The notes beneath the pieces were generated by a model that was not told the origin of the DNA, made no database searches, and saw nothing but the letters and a program-made list of their open reading frames with translations. The translations under genes and the position numbers were made by a program. A DNA stretch of 64,000 nucleotides from Apodemus sylvaticus (taxonomy: Eukaryota; Chordata; Mammalia; Rodentia; Muridae), in the NCBI RefSeq assembly GCF_947179515.1, contig NC_067478.1, forward strand, positions 30,042,305-30,106,304. The letters are read 5' to 3'. This document shows, piece after piece, positions 1 to 11,843 of the stretch; the first letter of the stretch is position 1, and each line of letters begins with the position of its first letter.

Positions 1-2435
1 CAGTTTATCTTTGAGATATGTGGCAAGAAAGAATCTGTAGGTTGTTTATTGATGTCACAGGAGCTTCCCTAGAGAGTATGCCTTCAAACCTTCACTTGGG
101 AGACAGAATTTTGAGTGCTACTTGAAAGCTAGCTTGTGAGATATGAAGTAAGATTCATGTGTACCTGCAAGGGCTTGGGGTTTCTAGCCTACAGCATAGC
201 CATGGGGAAGCTACACCATTCCATAGGCCTTATGGGGTAGCTTCTTTCAATACTGTCAGTAGCCTCTACCCACCATAAATATCTTCCCTAAATGATGTCG
301 GCAATAAAGTGTTCATTGATACTGCTCTTAAATTATTTTGAGTGTTTTAATGGAGAGCACATGGAGATAATTAATTATTCTAGAATTACTAGTGATTCTC
401 CATTCTTTAGATTAAATATTCTTTAAGCAAAACTAGATATATATTCCCTACACACTTTTTAATGGTAAAACACGTAGAGACTTTTGAAGAATTAAAAAGT
501 TGTCAGACATTTTCCATATAAGAGGTTTAAGATTAGAAATTAGGTAACAAGAAATTAGGAAATGCTCATTTCCATCCTGCAAGTAGGAATAATGAAAGTG
601 GCAACCTGCCCAAGAAGTGTAGCCTCTACTATACCCTACTGCAGGGTTAAACACCTCTGAGAGGGCAGCATTTACCAAGAAAACAAGCTAAAACGTGGAC
701 TGAGGGTACTGAATCAACTTGCCTTCGTTGGTAAAACCTCATATCTAACAACACATTCATACAGAAAATGAAGGAAAAATTCACTAGAAAATGAATGGAG
801 AACTTGCTCTATCATTTGAGGAAAGGAAGAGTCAGGCAGAAATCAAATAGAGTTACAAAAGGACTATTAAGCTCTCAGATATCCTTGTGGGACTCAAGAT
901 GTGTAGATCTGTGGTAAACAGTGACAGAGGTCAACAGACAGTACAACCTAAGGCAACTACTTAAGCTTCCTGAAAATGGAACATATTTCTGCTCCCCTCA
1001 CCCCTGGATTAACCTGCAGAAAATGAGAGTGTGGACCCTGGTGACTGCTTGACCACTAACGTACTAGGTTAGGAAACTTTGATATGTGAAGATATTCTTT
1101 AGTGTTTGAACAATAATGATCATTGCAAGGCCCTGATACATTGAAAATCACTGTGCACTGTACATTTGCCGTAAGTGCATAGGCAGTACTTTGTAAATCT
1201 GTTTGAAACATAACTTTCAAGTTGAAATTCCATTTTACTATTTTACTTATGGAAATTTTACTCGAGTATTTTTAACTTTTATACTTGCAGAATGATTGCT
1301 TAAAATATAAAATAATTTCTATACTTTCCCACTTAATTTACTTGTAGATACTATGACTCTCCCAGGAAACAGCTGCTTAAAGGGAGATCTAGAAAAACAA
1401 CAATTTTCTTATGCAATTATTAAGTTTCTACTGTTAAAAATGGACACTTTACTTTTTCCTTTGTGATTCACTGATTGCTCTTCTCCCTCAGAACATGAAA
1501 TTAAGGAAAGTCTAAAAAATCTGTGTGTAACTTTAATAGACCCAAGGTCTTGGCCATTGTTAAATTTCATATAAAAAACAATTGCAGTCATTCAGTCTCT
1601 ACTGAACTTAGGTAGCTTTTGGTCCATTTTTTTTTTTATGCTGGGATTTTCTACTCCAGCTGAAAGACCTATATAGTTTGAAAGCTGGGTTTCTAAAAGG
1701 TATCCCGCCCTTTGCCCACTTCCGCAATGCACTGATATTGGAAACCATTACCCATTCTGCCTACACTTTCCAGAGAGAGGTTAAGAAAGTGTGTTTCATA
1801 AGTGTTACTATAGTCTGATTTTTCAGTAATTAGCATTCTGCCCTCCAAATATCAAGAACTCTTGACTAATTTCATCAACGTGATTCACGTCTTGCTCATG
1901 AAGTACTTTTCTATCTTCCATTTTTTATTGTCCTGAGAACGCCAGAAGTCCCATCTAACAGGGGTTTTTGATAATTCGCTGTCTTTGAGAACTCTAATAT
2001 CAACCACTTCATAGCACCATAGACACATCTAAATGCTGAAAGTGATGGTAAAAACCTAGTAGCTCATACAGTGACTGATTGTGTATAAAAGGAATGTTGG
2101 GAGTTAGACTGAAGGCCCCAAATAGTGCATTTGCTTTATTATGAAAGAGAGATGGTATTATTCACCTATGTCCATATTTATGGATTTGTGTTTATATATT
2201 TTATCTAAAACTAAACATTAGAAATAGCATAAATGTATCCTTGCCTTCCCTCCTAGGATGAGTTTGTTGTATTTGTTTTGTTGTGTGTAGATGAAAAGTT
2301 ATGAGATGTTATGTTGTTGCCCTTTGCCACTAACTATTTTAATTTCTTTGGTCTAATGTGATCAGGTAAAGCTCAGATTAAATTTTCTTACATGAATGTA
2401 TCAGAAAAAGAATGCTTTCATTTGCTACGGGGTGG
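1..2435. other. Unassigned AT-rich sequence, no gene seen
   Basis: No open frame above about 80 codons and no SINE, LINE or LTR that I can recognise. Short T runs and ordinary AT-rich sequence only. It may hold ancient repeats too diverged to see by eye. Confidence 0.6.
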
Positions 2436-2436
2436 G

Positions 2437-2498
<62 letters not shown>

Positions 2499-2501
2499 GT
2501 A
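2436..2501. repeat. (TG)n microsatellite
   Basis: Alternating TG with a few interruptions (TATG, GCG) over about 65 bp. Strict alternation makes it Z-DNA prone and probably length-polymorphic. Confidence 0.95.
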
Positions 2502-3059
2502 TACTTTGCATAACATGCTATGGCTGTTTAAATCTACCTTAAGTCTTGGTTAATGGTTTGGCAGAGCCTCAAAGGCAGACTAAGATGCAAGCTCAGAGCC
2601 CTTCAGAGCCCTGCGGTCCCCATGACAGGTGTGCTCTTGTATGGGACCACTACTGCTCCCAAGAATTCACTGAAGCTCTTCAAGATCCCTGAAGTCATTT
2701 TATTCCCAGTCTTTTCGTTTATATTTCTAAGGCAGATTTTGTTTACCTTATCTGATAGTGGTTCCTTCAGAGTTCACAGTTATAAAACATTAATGCTGAC
2801 TGGTTTTGGTTAATACCTGACTATTGTGCATTTTAAGTTGGGGGAGAGGGTTGGTGTTGCAATGCAACAAATCAGATAAATACAAGCATTGTGAATTTTC
2901 TCCCCAAAGAGCTGCTTAGCAGTTCCTGCAGGCAGATGAGAGAAAAAGGGCAGGAGAGGGGGAAATGTCCTTCATTGGTTGTTCAATTCAGAGTGGTCAG
3001 ATTTGGAACTATATAAACAGCAACAACAAAAATGGATTCAGCATTGTAAGCTTTAGTAG

Positions 3060-3091
3060 AAGAAAGAAAAAAAGAAAGAAAGAAAAGAAAA
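3060..3091 (+). repeat. (GAAA)n-like purine tract
   Basis: Imperfect AAAG/GAAA repeats, all purine on the plus strand. Confidence 0.85.
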
Positions 3092-3114
3092 TTTAAATAA
3101 AGTGTAAAATGTAA

Positions 3115-3220
3115 TTTATATATGTATGAAAATATACATATATACATATATTATTACATACATATGTATATATTATTATATATATTCATATATATTATAT
3201 ATATTCATATATATATGAAA
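3115..3220. repeat. AT-rich (TA)n / TATTCATA low-complexity tract
   Basis: About 105 bp of almost pure A/T with TATA-type dinucleotide runs and a repeated TATTCATA unit. The small open frame here (3122-3322) is rich in Tyr and Ile only because of this composition. Confidence 0.9.
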
Positions 3221-4074
3221 ATTGAAGATATTTACAATGTTTCACTGATAGACAATTTAAGAGTGTTACAACAAAGGCATCCTACAAATGTTGAATTCAT
3301 TAGGAAACATTTATGTCTCTGAACCTCACTTCCCAACATTTCTTTGTTCCCAACAGAACATCATATGTCTTTATCTAGTTTACACTGAATTGTTATTTCT
3401 CTTATCTAGTTAACACTGAGCTAAAAGCTTGTAGAGCTTTCACTACAGGTAAAGATAATTAAAAATTTTTAACACTCATAGGGATTCAGAACTCTTAAAA
3501 GTCTGACTTGAAGATTTGGACCAAAGAATCTTATAAAAGACAAATCACTTTCTATAAGTCTTCTAAGACAGAGTTAAATTAAACAAGGAACCATTTGGAA
3601 TTCATGCTGTGTCATTTCCACAATGACAAATGGTTTACTAGTGGCATAATAATCCTCATCCAACAGGAATAGGAAAGGATTTTTAAGAGAATAAAAGGGC
3701 TGAAAAACATGGCCAGACCCAAGAGCTGTTACTTCTTTTAATTTTCCACCTCATTAACACCTCAGATGGGGATAGCTGAACATGCAGAATTTATGCCCCT
3801 TTATTATTAAATACTTCCCTATAAGCTCCGGTTTTGTCCTCAGGGTATATGTCTAAATGCATTCAAGTGTCTACAAAGTGTTTTACTGTCTTCCACATAG
3901 TTCACTGGAGCCACAATAAAAATAATAAAACTATTATTGTAGGATGATTTGCCAAACATAGAATTCAAGAAATTAGCTGTGAAGTTCCCATTATTTACAA
4001 TTAAAAGCACCTAAAGCCACTGGTATTTCCTACTTGGAAAAATGTGGGCTATGGAATTTGTCATCACACACTAA

Positions 4075-4104
4075 AAAGAAAGAAAGAAAGAAAAAAACAA
4101 AAGG
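4075..4104 (+). repeat. (GAAA)n microsatellite
   Basis: Short AAAG repeat grading into an A-rich stretch. Confidence 0.8.
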
Positions 4105-6041
4105 AAGAATGGGGCTTGCTATTCAAGATCTTGTAGCAAATTAAGACCATGAGAAATCCTTAAAGTTTTCTGATTCTTAAATTTCTTTCTCAGTTTGTAA
4201 ACATTGCTTCCAAGCTAGTTAGCATTTTCACTGTTTCTGTTACTCAGCTATTGGTTTTAACTCAGGTTTTCAAAATCTAGTGTTTTATAATAATCTTTGT
4301 ATTTTATGCTTCGCTGAGTTGAATGTGGCACCCTGGAGAGCCAGCTTCTCAACCTATTTATCATTTTGTCACACGCATTAATGAATACCCAGGTCATTTC
4401 CAGCCTGAAACTATAGGAAAAAATGCATTTCATCATGTTTGGTGCTTTACAGACATATCCTATACCTTTGTACATCTTAACCTAATTAATATATGCATTA
4501 ATATGATGAGTAAGATGATACAGAATTCAAAATTATGAGATGCTGTCTAAGTTTTGATCTTATTTAATAACATCTGCCAAATTGCCTTCTTTAACACAAA
4601 ATTGCTTGTCTACAAGTCCTTTAGGTTGATTTTTCTTTTTGAAGTATTTGTCAATCATACATACATAAATTTTAATCAGCAAACACAAGTCCTTTAATAT
4701 TTAATCAGACACTTAGGCTGTTCATATGCATATCAGCTGAAAATTTATAACAGTGCATTAATCTGGTCCAACCATTAAAGGCTAAGACTTAACCAGAAAG
4801 AGTAAGGATGAAATTAGATGCCTGACTTTATATTTTGAAGCTTGATTACTTTCTCTCTGTTTTCTGTTTTCATAAATACGTTTACATGGAAACAGTGACT
4901 TTTCTATGTCTCTCGCTGTATCAGGCTCACTACTGTGACTTGGTTCAGTGATGGAACTATTCAAAGCGAATCCTGGTCTCTATTGGTTTGGGATATTACT
5001 CAGAGTTATATCCAGGCCAGCATGAAGTTTCAGAGCTTAAAGTGAATAAGGAGAGCATCTGTGTTGGAGAAGGAAGCAATATTGGTGAGGTAACATACGT
5101 GTCTTATAAAGTCCAAAAGGACTAATGGATCTATTGTCAGAAAGATAATCCAATATGGGCTGCAAGAATAGGAGCAGAGAGGAGGTAGCTGCATGGAGAG
5201 GGACTAGATGATGGAACAAGTTGTACAGGGCCTCCATGTAAGTGATTGTCACCTGTCACTAAATGGCAATCTGAAGTGAAAAAGGCATCTTAGAGTGAGA
5301 TGCTGCCTTAGGCTTAGGAAAGGAGCTAATGAGTCAGTGATGGAGAGCAATCAAGACCATTTTTCTTATGAAAATAGGGAGTTATGATTCTGATAAAAAT
5401 AAACTAGTATGATATCAGTCATGCTGGACTAGAATTGAAAGTATGGAAGCAAATTTATCCTTACTGAAAGATAGAAATTGAGAGAAATCATGTACACATA
5501 CTTATGTCATACTTATATATGAAAACAAAGTATACATGAGTACAGTATGCTTTTGTATGTGTTTCTATTTCACAAATGTTGCTTGTCATGAGAATAATAC
5601 ATGATGCTGACCATATGGAGAACCTAGATTAAGTCTTCTAAAAGTTTCTCCCTGCCAGTAAACCCGTATGTAATGGGAAAGTGCCATATTTACTCGGATG
5701 TGGGAAGGAGATTGAAACAAGGTGAACCCGTTCCACCTCATATGTTGGAAAAGATTCATGGAGACATGGGCATTGTCACTGAGTGATTTCTTTGTGTTTC
5801 ATCGCTAAAATAGATAGTACTAACAGTATATTTTAACTTGTTGAATAAAATGATAATAAACACAAAGGTCTACACTGATATAGAACATAAATATACACAA
5901 AAGTTGACTATTATTTTCTATGCTGTGTGACAACTACAAAGGTAGCACTTGTTATCTATCATAGTGTTTTAAAGAGTTGAGCAATGTCTATCCAGAAACA
6001 TTTGGGAGGTGACATTGCATTGACCTGGGAGGGATTCCAAT

Positions 6042-6160
6042 ATTTTGAGACAAATAGCTTCACAATGTAGCCAAGATTGGACCTGACTATCCTAATGTCT
6101 CACCATTCTAAGATCTGGTATTACAAGCATGGTCTATTGCATATACCTCCAAGCCTGAAT
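6042..6160 (-). mobile_element. Old B1 SINE, antisense
   Basis: Plus strand reads as a diverged reverse complement of B1: TTTTGAGAC, then ATGTAGCC, then ATTACAAGCATG, in the right order and spacing. Many substitutions, so an old copy. B1 is a 7SL-derived Pol III SINE; this copy is surely inactive. Confidence 0.65.
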
Positions 6161-6264
6161 TACCTATAGCTTATAGTTCCCCATCTTGCCCCAGTATATG
6201 ATTCCTATTGTTTCATAGTCTCCTTAACACTAGATTCATTTGAGAAATTGAGTATGATATCTTA

Positions 6265-6440
6265 CTATATTACAGTTGAGATTTGCATTTCATTGATAGT
6301 TTTTGATATTGAGCACTCTTTTATTTATTTGATGGCTATTTTTATGTCTTCTTTGGAGAATTTATGTTTTCCTTTTAACTTATTGTGGGACTTGTAGGAG
6401 GAACTCTTTGCATTTTCAATATTGGTTCTTAAACTAATCT
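6265..6440 (-). mobile_element. Ancient L1 ORF2 3' fragment, antisense
   Basis: Contains GATTTGCATTTC...TTGATAGT, a GAGCACTCTTTT stretch, then TGGCTATTTTTATGTCTTCTTT. This is the order seen in the antisense of the L1 ORF2 C-terminal region of old mammalian L1 families. Highly diverged. Confidence 0.55.
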
Positions 6441-6487
6441 ATGGTGTCAGTTCTGCTTGCAACTCCTGAAAAATGTATATGTTCTTT

Positions 6488-6615
6488 GAGCATGATTTTG
6501 CAGACAGATAATCCCAATACTTGGGAGTTAGAGGCAAGAATATTAGGATTATAAGATCAGTGTTGGGTACACAATAAGTAGAGGCTTGCCTGGGCTATGT
6601 AAGACTATGTCTCAA
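6488..6615 (+). mobile_element. Old B1 SINE, sense
   Basis: Diverged sense B1: ATAATCCCAATACTTGGGAG, GAGGCAAGAA, GATCAGTGTTGGG, then a GTCTCAA end. Heavily mutated. Confidence 0.65.
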
Positions 6616-7349
6616 CTTGCAGTCATGATTCCAATATTGATAAGCTAACTCTGCAAGTGATGGCTTTGGTAGCTAGAACTCACCTAAGGTAACTAGTCAG
6701 GACATGCCCAGTGAGAGGAATTAGTGCATTTAAAAAGCATTTAAAAAGCATTCTGGCAGACACTCTGTACCTTCTGCCAGGTAACATTACAGTAAAGACA
6801 TTAGCAGCCTATTAATGAGGAAATTAATTTCCAGGTACCGAGGGCTTGGACTTAGAAATTTCTGTTATTTATTAGTAATGAAGGTTATAAGTGATAAATA
6901 TGTTATACTACCCTCAATGAAATTAGATGTTTATTTGAAAAATATGTTCTCCATTCTATAGATTCCCCCTTATAGTACATTTTTGATTCTTTAGGAACAG
7001 AAAAAAACTTTACATTTTTAATTTTACCTGTCTATCTTTACTTTCATTGCCTATGCTTCCCACTCTTATTGTTCTTACAGCCTTATGGTTCTTTAAGCTT
7101 CACTTTAGGTCTTCAATGCACTTTATTTTGGAAGTAAACTGTAAAGGTATATTTAATTCATTTATCTGTAGACTTTCAATTTCCTCATTATTATGTATTA
7201 AAGAAACATCTTGCAATTTCAACAACATGAGTCATGCTAGAGGACATTATGCAAAACATATGTTAGACACAAGACCAACAGGATATTTTTCCAGTTATAT
7301 TTGAAATTCAGAGAATCCATGAACAGAATCGTGTATGCTTGAGTCAGTG
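6616..7349. other. Unassigned sequence
   Basis: No gene or nameable repeat. A short direct repeat of CATTTAAAAAG occurs twice near 6727-6750. Confidence 0.5.
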
Positions 7350-7640
7350 GGAGGAGAATGTAGAAGTGATGTTCTGGATTGATTTTCAATGCCCTCTGAA
7401 TACTCATGTGTTGAAAGCATGATTGCTACCTGATGAGATTTTAGAAAGAATTTAGATCAAGAGGGCTTTCATATAATTAGTGATTAATCCAAAGATAGAA
7501 TTCAATGGCACGTTTGGTGATGAGGGAAACTGAGTTGTGGTGCCTGGTAGGAGTAGCCTGTCACTGAGAGGATGCATTTGAAGGGTTTATTTTCCCTGGC
7601 CCTTTCCTGTGCTCTTCACTTTTTAAGAACTATGAGACAA
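7350..7640 (+). mobile_element. MaLR/ERVL-type LTR relic (MLT1/MST-like)
   Basis: Order of motifs resembles a common non-autonomous LTR: ACTCATGTGTTGAAAGCATG, a GATGAGATTTTAGAAAG stretch, AGAGGGCTTTCA with ATTAATCC, TGGTGCCTGG, then CCCTGGCCCTTTCCTGTG and an ATGAGA segment. No internal viral coding sequence. Family assignment is by memory and uncertain. Confidence 0.45.
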
Positions 7641-8090
7641 GAAGCTCTGATTTACTAAACTTTGCACCACGATTAGGGATTTTGCCTTGGGGGCCCAGCT
7701 CTGAAACTAGGCAAGCATGTAATGAACCCTTTGAAGCTCTAATGCAAATAACTCTTTCTTCATTGGGATGGTTTTTCCAAGCATTTTGTAATAGTGACAA
7801 AAGTGAACTAGCAGAGGTATTAAGCAAAGGGTAATTTGCTTAAAAATGCAGTTGTGTAAGCACACTAAGAAAAGAAAGCTGTGCATTTAGCATTTGCCAT
7901 TAACAAGTTCAATCATAATTTCTGACAAAGTTGTTGCTAAGCAGATTGATTATATTTGAAGTATTTTTACTAAATACTAGATGATAATAAAAATAAAAGG
8001 AATTTTGGAGAAGATATTTAGTTATATTTTGTACCAAAAATGGAGTGATAGATTCATAGTTTTATTTCTCCAAACTTATTGAGCTATGTG
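7641..8090. other. Unassigned sequence
   Basis: No gene or repeat recognised. Confidence 0.5.
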
Positions 8091-8146
8091 CCTTAATTAA
8101 GGATATATATATATCCTTATGCATATATATATATCCTTAATTAAGG
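8091..8146. repeat. Perfect AT-rich palindrome (24-bp arms, 8-bp loop)
   Basis: Left arm starts CCTTAATTAAGG followed by six AT units; right arm is its exact reverse complement; an 8-bp spacer CCTTATGC separates them. The 12-bp ends are themselves perfect palindromes. Capable in principle of cruciform extrusion. Confidence 0.95.
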
Positions 8147-8173
8147 ATGCGTGTACGCACGCGTGCGCGCGCG

Positions 8174-8208
<35 letters not shown>

Positions 8209-8210
8209 GC
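8147..8210. repeat. 64-bp strictly alternating purine-pyrimidine tract
   Basis: From ATGCGTGTACGCACGCG through GCGCGCGCGC to an (AC)n run and ATATGC, every base alternates purine/pyrimidine without a break. The GC-repeat core makes it a strong Z-DNA candidate. It abuts the palindrome directly. Confidence 0.95.
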
Positions 8211-8869
8211 TTAAGTCAATAACTTTTAAAAATAAAATGTCCACAACTTCTTCTGCCTTTATCACCTATTGCCACAATTGTAGAGCAGTAAGCAGATCTG
8301 GAGAACTGGCCACTTAGCATGTGCACTACCCCACTTCAGTGAATTAAAAAAATCACACATGTGTGTTATACCCATACTACCAGTCATTGTTCAGATCACG
8401 CAGCACCTATATTAGCCCACAGCCATGACTGATTCAGATCACTACACTACCTTACTATTGTGCCTAGCTTGAGTCATGCAGAATGCACATTAGAACACAC
8501 TTGTGAATGAACTTACATAACCTTTCTCCTGAATGAGTCCCAGTATTATCTCTTCTCATGCATCCTGTATCTCAGTCCAGGCTAGGGAGTATCCCAGATC
8601 TTAGTCCACTGATGTTATCATCATAGTCCTAGGCACACTCAGGTAGCATATGTTGCAAACCATTCCAAAAAGTCCCAATCACAACTCACATTCTCAAGAT
8701 TTTTTGCTGCCAAGAGCTTTAATTTCTCTTATTTCTCTAGTCAAAACATAACACTATCTTAATGACTGACCTACACACTCTTTTTAGCTGATACAAAATA
8801 AATATTACTAAATGACAACAAAAGCAAGCAAATAACCACTTTACAGGACTAGCCTAGAATTTCTCTTCA
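8211..8869. other. Unassigned sequence, possibly L1 5' flank
   Basis: Not recognised. It precedes L1 ORF1-like sequence and could be a degraded L1 5' UTR, but I see no diagnostic motif. TTCAGATCAC occurs in two similar contexts near 8390 and 8433. Confidence 0.35.
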
Positions 8870-9304
8870 GAAACACAACCAAAAAAACAAGATGTCTATA
8901 TGTGCACATCACTACATTCAGAAATACATTTATGTGAAAGTGCAAGAAAATATGTCCCCACCTACAGAGACAAGAAATGCTCTCCAATGAAATTTCCTAG
9001 GACACTAAAATAAAATTTATTCCCAAACATGATATGTGAGTTCAAGGAGATCAAAGAAGTCAAGAATCTTTCAATGAACTTTAAGAGGGCATGAATGAGC
9101 TATTGAGTGAAGTACAAGAAAATATAAATACATGGCTGAATGGAATGAGCAATCAGTCTGAATTGGAATTCAGCAATTGAAACAATGTTCCCTAAAGATA
9201 TAGAAATACTGAAGGAAATTTGATAATTTGAATATAAAATATATCAGTAGACTGGATGAAGCAGAAGATAGAATTGGATCACTCAACCCAAGAAAATAAC
9301 AAAC

Positions 9305-9342
<38 letters not shown>

Positions 9343-9540
9343 CACACCACATGACATTCATGATAAGGATAAACCTCTAATTCAAGGTATTTAGTGATAA
9401 GAATCTTCAGTTGATGGCAAAGACCAGATCTTCAACATGGTAATAGAGGAAAGCTTCCTCAGATAAAGAAAAAGGCATACCTGTACAGAGAAGCAGAGAC
9501 TACCAAATCACAAGACTTAAAAAGAATCTCCCACAAAATG
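8870..9540 (+). pseudogene. Old L1 ORF1 region, degenerate
   Basis: Degenerate sense L1 ORF1 (RNA-binding chaperone of the L1 particle). Recognisable pieces include TTCAAGGAGATCAAAGAAGTC, TATCAGTAGACTGGATGAAGC and TAGAGGAAAGCTTCC. No frame stays open. A (CA)n tract at 9306-9341 interrupts it. It continues after an insertion at about 9880. Confidence 0.6.
9306..9341. repeat. (CA)n microsatellite inside L1
   Basis: About 17 uninterrupted CA units. The small antisense open frame here encodes a Val-Cys repeat that is only a translation of the tract. Confidence 0.95.
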
Positions 9541-9544
9541 GACT

Positions 9545-9554
9545 GCATTTGATT

Positions 9555-9613
<59 letters not shown>

Positions 9614-9880
9614 CAGAGAGACAGAGACAGAGACAGAGACAGAGATTTTTGGGTTTTTTTTTTTTAGTTTGTTTAAAGGTTCTTTTTTTTTGTTTGTTTT
9701 GTTTTAGAAAGAGAGGGACAGAATATGATGTTGGGTTGATTGGGAGGTGAGGAGATTTTTAGAGGATTTAGGGGAAGGGAAAGATTATAATGAAAATTTT
9801 AATATAATCAAATATATTATATGATATGATAAACCTTAAAAGAAAACATAAATTATATTTGAAAAGAAACTATCAGTTCT
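9545..9880 (+). mobile_element. Insertion in L1 ORF1: compound microsatellite plus L1 3' end
   Basis: Starts with (TG)9, then (GA)n, then GACAGA repeats to about 9644, then T-rich sequence, then GGGTTGATTGGGAGGTGAGGAG and AGGGGAAGGGAAAG, which resemble the terminal L1 3' UTR of old rodent families, followed by AT-rich sequence. ORF1-like sequence resumes after it, so it is a nested insertion. Boundaries are approximate. Confidence 0.55.
9555..9644 (+). repeat. Compound (TG)n(GA)n(GACAGA)n microsatellite
   Basis: Three adjoining repeat types; the GA/GACAGA part is purine-rich on the plus strand. Confidence 0.95.
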
Positions 9881-9884
9881 CTTT

Positions 9885-10210
9885 TATTATTAAAATAATA
9901 AATACCCTCCAAAAGAGAACACTGAGAGCTGTGAGAGAAAAATCTTAAGTCACTTATAAAGGAAAGTCTATCATAATAATGCTTGAGTTTTCAGTGAAAT
10001 ATTTAAAAGCCAGAAGAACCTGGCCAGAATTTTCCAGGTACTGACAGGGGCATAGACACCAATTCACATAAATTTATCCAGAAATGTATTTGCTATAGTT
10101 GAAAGAAAAAGGAAAGCTTTCCATAATATACATGCTAAATAGCCATTTCCACAAAACCAACCCTTCAGAGAATACTGGAAGCAAGACTTCGGCCTGAAGA
10201 CAGAAATAAG
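9885..10210 (+). pseudogene. Old L1 ORF1 3' part, degenerate
   Basis: Contains GAGAGCTGTGAGAG, ACTTATAAAGGAAAG, AAAGCCAGAAGAACCTGG and AACCCTTCAGAGAATACTGG, matching in order the C-terminal domain of rodent L1 ORF1. Reading frame broken throughout. Confidence 0.75.
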
Positions 10211-10289
10211 GAGACAAAAAAAAATCTACAGAAAGAAACCCAATGGAGTCATATTTATGGAAACACAAAAATAGGACATAGACAGAAAT

Positions 10290-10912
10290 AAAAAAAAAAA
10301 CTCACAAAAGTGCAAGAACAGAGTGGTAGCAATCAATATATATCTGCCAATAATAACTTTAAATATTAATGGCATCAACTCCCAAATCAAAAGGTACTGG
10401 CTAGCTGAATTGATTAAGAAACAAAATCCATAATTTTGTCTACAAGAAACCCATTCTACGTTTAAATATATCCATCCTCTCAGAGTGAACAGATAGAAAA
10501 GTATTTCAGGAACGTGAGCAGGAAGCAAGCAGGTATCACCATATTTTATATCTGAAAAAATAGATTTAAATTCCAAACTAATTAGAGAATATAATGTATA
10601 TTCTTATGATCTGGGGAACAATTAGTTAAGAAAACATAAAAGTCTTGATGAGCCTAATTTTTTAAAACTCTACTGGGCTTCAAGTACTGATTAACACATG
10701 TAGTAATAGTAGATGTTTTCAATACTTCATTTTTTCTAATAGATTCCTCATCTGAACAAAATATAAATATAGAAATATCACAATAAAGTGACATCACAGC
10801 TCAAGTAGACCTTTCCATTTATCAAAGGAATATTCCAACCAAACACCAAAGAATATGCATTCTACTTAGTAATAGTAGTCATAGAGAATTCGGTAAAATA
10901 GACTACATTCCA

Positions 10913-10957
<45 letters not shown>

Positions 10958-11190
10958 AACAAATATCAACAAATACATGAGCATTTAAATAACATTATAT
11001 ATCCTACTAAATCAAATGTGGTAAAGCTCTAAATCACTAACAAGTGAATCTCAAGTAATTTTATTTAAACTCAAACAACTATTACTGAATGATGAATGGA
11101 CCAAAGATGAAAAATTTTTTTATAGAAATCCTAGAATTAAGTGAAAACAAATCACAACCAACAAAATCCTTTGAAACACATTAAAATTAG
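10290..11190 (+). pseudogene. Old L1 ORF2 endonuclease region, degenerate
   Basis: Follows ORF1 as expected. ATTAATGGCATCAACTCCCA and TACAAGAAACCCATTCTACG match the start of the L1 AP-like endonuclease, which nicks target DNA in target-primed reverse transcription. Frameshifts and stops throughout; inactive. Confidence 0.75.
10916..10952. repeat. (CA)n microsatellite inside L1 ORF2 relic
   Basis: About 18 CA units followed by (ACAA)n. Confidence 0.95.
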
Positions 11191-11285
11191 AAATGGATGG
11201 GGAGTCATGAGGTGATGGGGAGGAACTGGGAGGAGAGGAATGAGGGGAAACTGCTGTTGGGCTGTAATATTAGAGAATAAATTAA
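11191..11285 (+). mobile_element. Very short L1 3'-end insertion
   Basis: ATGGGGAGGAACTGGGAGGAGAG...GGGCTGTAATATTAGAGAATAAATTAATAAA looks like the last 90 bp of a rodent L1 3' UTR. ORF2-like sequence (CAGTCCTAAAAGGGAAATTTAG) resumes straight after, so this is a nested, extremely 5'-truncated copy. Confidence 0.6.
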
Positions 11286-11370
11286 TAAAAACAGTCCTAA
11301 AAGGGAAATTTAGAGCTCTAATTACCTAAATCAAAAATCAGAAAGAACATCAGTGAGTGACTTAATTATG
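11286..11370 (+). pseudogene. Old L1 ORF2 piece between two insertions
   Basis: GGGAAATTTAGAGCTCTAATTACC and AGTGAGTGACTTAATTATGC match the ORF2 stretch after the endonuclease. Continues the L1 that started near 8.9 kb. Confidence 0.6.
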
Positions 11371-11374
11371 CAAT

Positions 11375-11635
11375 TCAAGAATTTGGTTGCAGTTTTGTCC
11401 TTTTGGCAGTGTCCTTTGCCTTACAGAAACTTTGTAATTTTATGAGGTCCCACTTGTCAATTCTTGATCTTAGAGGATAAGCTATTGGTGTTCTGTTCTG
11501 GAAATTTTCCCCTGTGCCCATGTGCTCAATGCTCTTCCCCAGTTTCTTTTCTATTAGTTTCAGTGTGTCTGGTTTTATCTTCATGAACCCTACATCCGAC
11601 AGAGGGCTAATATCCAATATATACAAAGAGCTCAA
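11375..11635 (-). pseudogene. Inverted L1 ORF2 C-terminal fragment (86 codons)
   Basis: Antisense open frame whose product contains KPDTLKLIEKKLGKSIEHMG, NRTPIAYPLRSRIDKWD and [17 protein letters not shown], conserved in the rodent L1 ORF2 C-terminal region. The first codons lie beyond the inversion breakpoint and are not L1 sense. Fragment only; no function expected. Confidence 0.85.
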
Positions 11636-11685
11636 GAAGTTAGACTCCAGAGAGCCAAATAACCCTATTAAAACACAGAGTACAG

Positions 11686-11843
11686 AAGCTGGGCAGTGGT
11701 GACACAGGCCATTAATCCCAGCATTTGGGAAGCAGAGGCAGGTGGATTTCTGAGTTTGAGGCCAGCCTGGTCTACAAAGTGTGTTCCAAGACAGCCAGGG
11801 CTAAACAGACAAACCCTGCCTTGAAAAACAAACAAACAAAAAA
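11686..11843 (+). mobile_element. B1 SINE inserted in the L1
   Basis: Good match to B1: GCTGGGCAGTGGTGACACAG, AATCCCAGCATTTGGGAAG, GAGGCCAGCCTGGTCTACAA and an A-rich (AAAC)n tail. Flanking GAGTACAG (ending 11685) and GGGTACAG (ending 11854), each preceded by an A-rich stretch, are the duplicated L1 target. So it postdates the host L1. Confidence 0.92.

Larger units (their letters stand above)
2502..6041. other. Unassigned sequence with three simple-sequence tracts
   Basis: No coding potential and no repeat family I can name apart from the simple tracts listed separately. Open frames are all under about 90 codons and lack any recognisable domain. Confidence 0.55.

Noticed and set aside
9306..9341. 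CRISPR-like regular repetition
   Set aside because: Simple dinucleotide repeat without spacers; no CRISPR-type array exists in the window, and the DNA is mammalian.
9170..9361. Frame with a Val-Cys repeat
   Set aside because: Translation of a (CA)n microsatellite. The same applies to the frame at 50970-51161.
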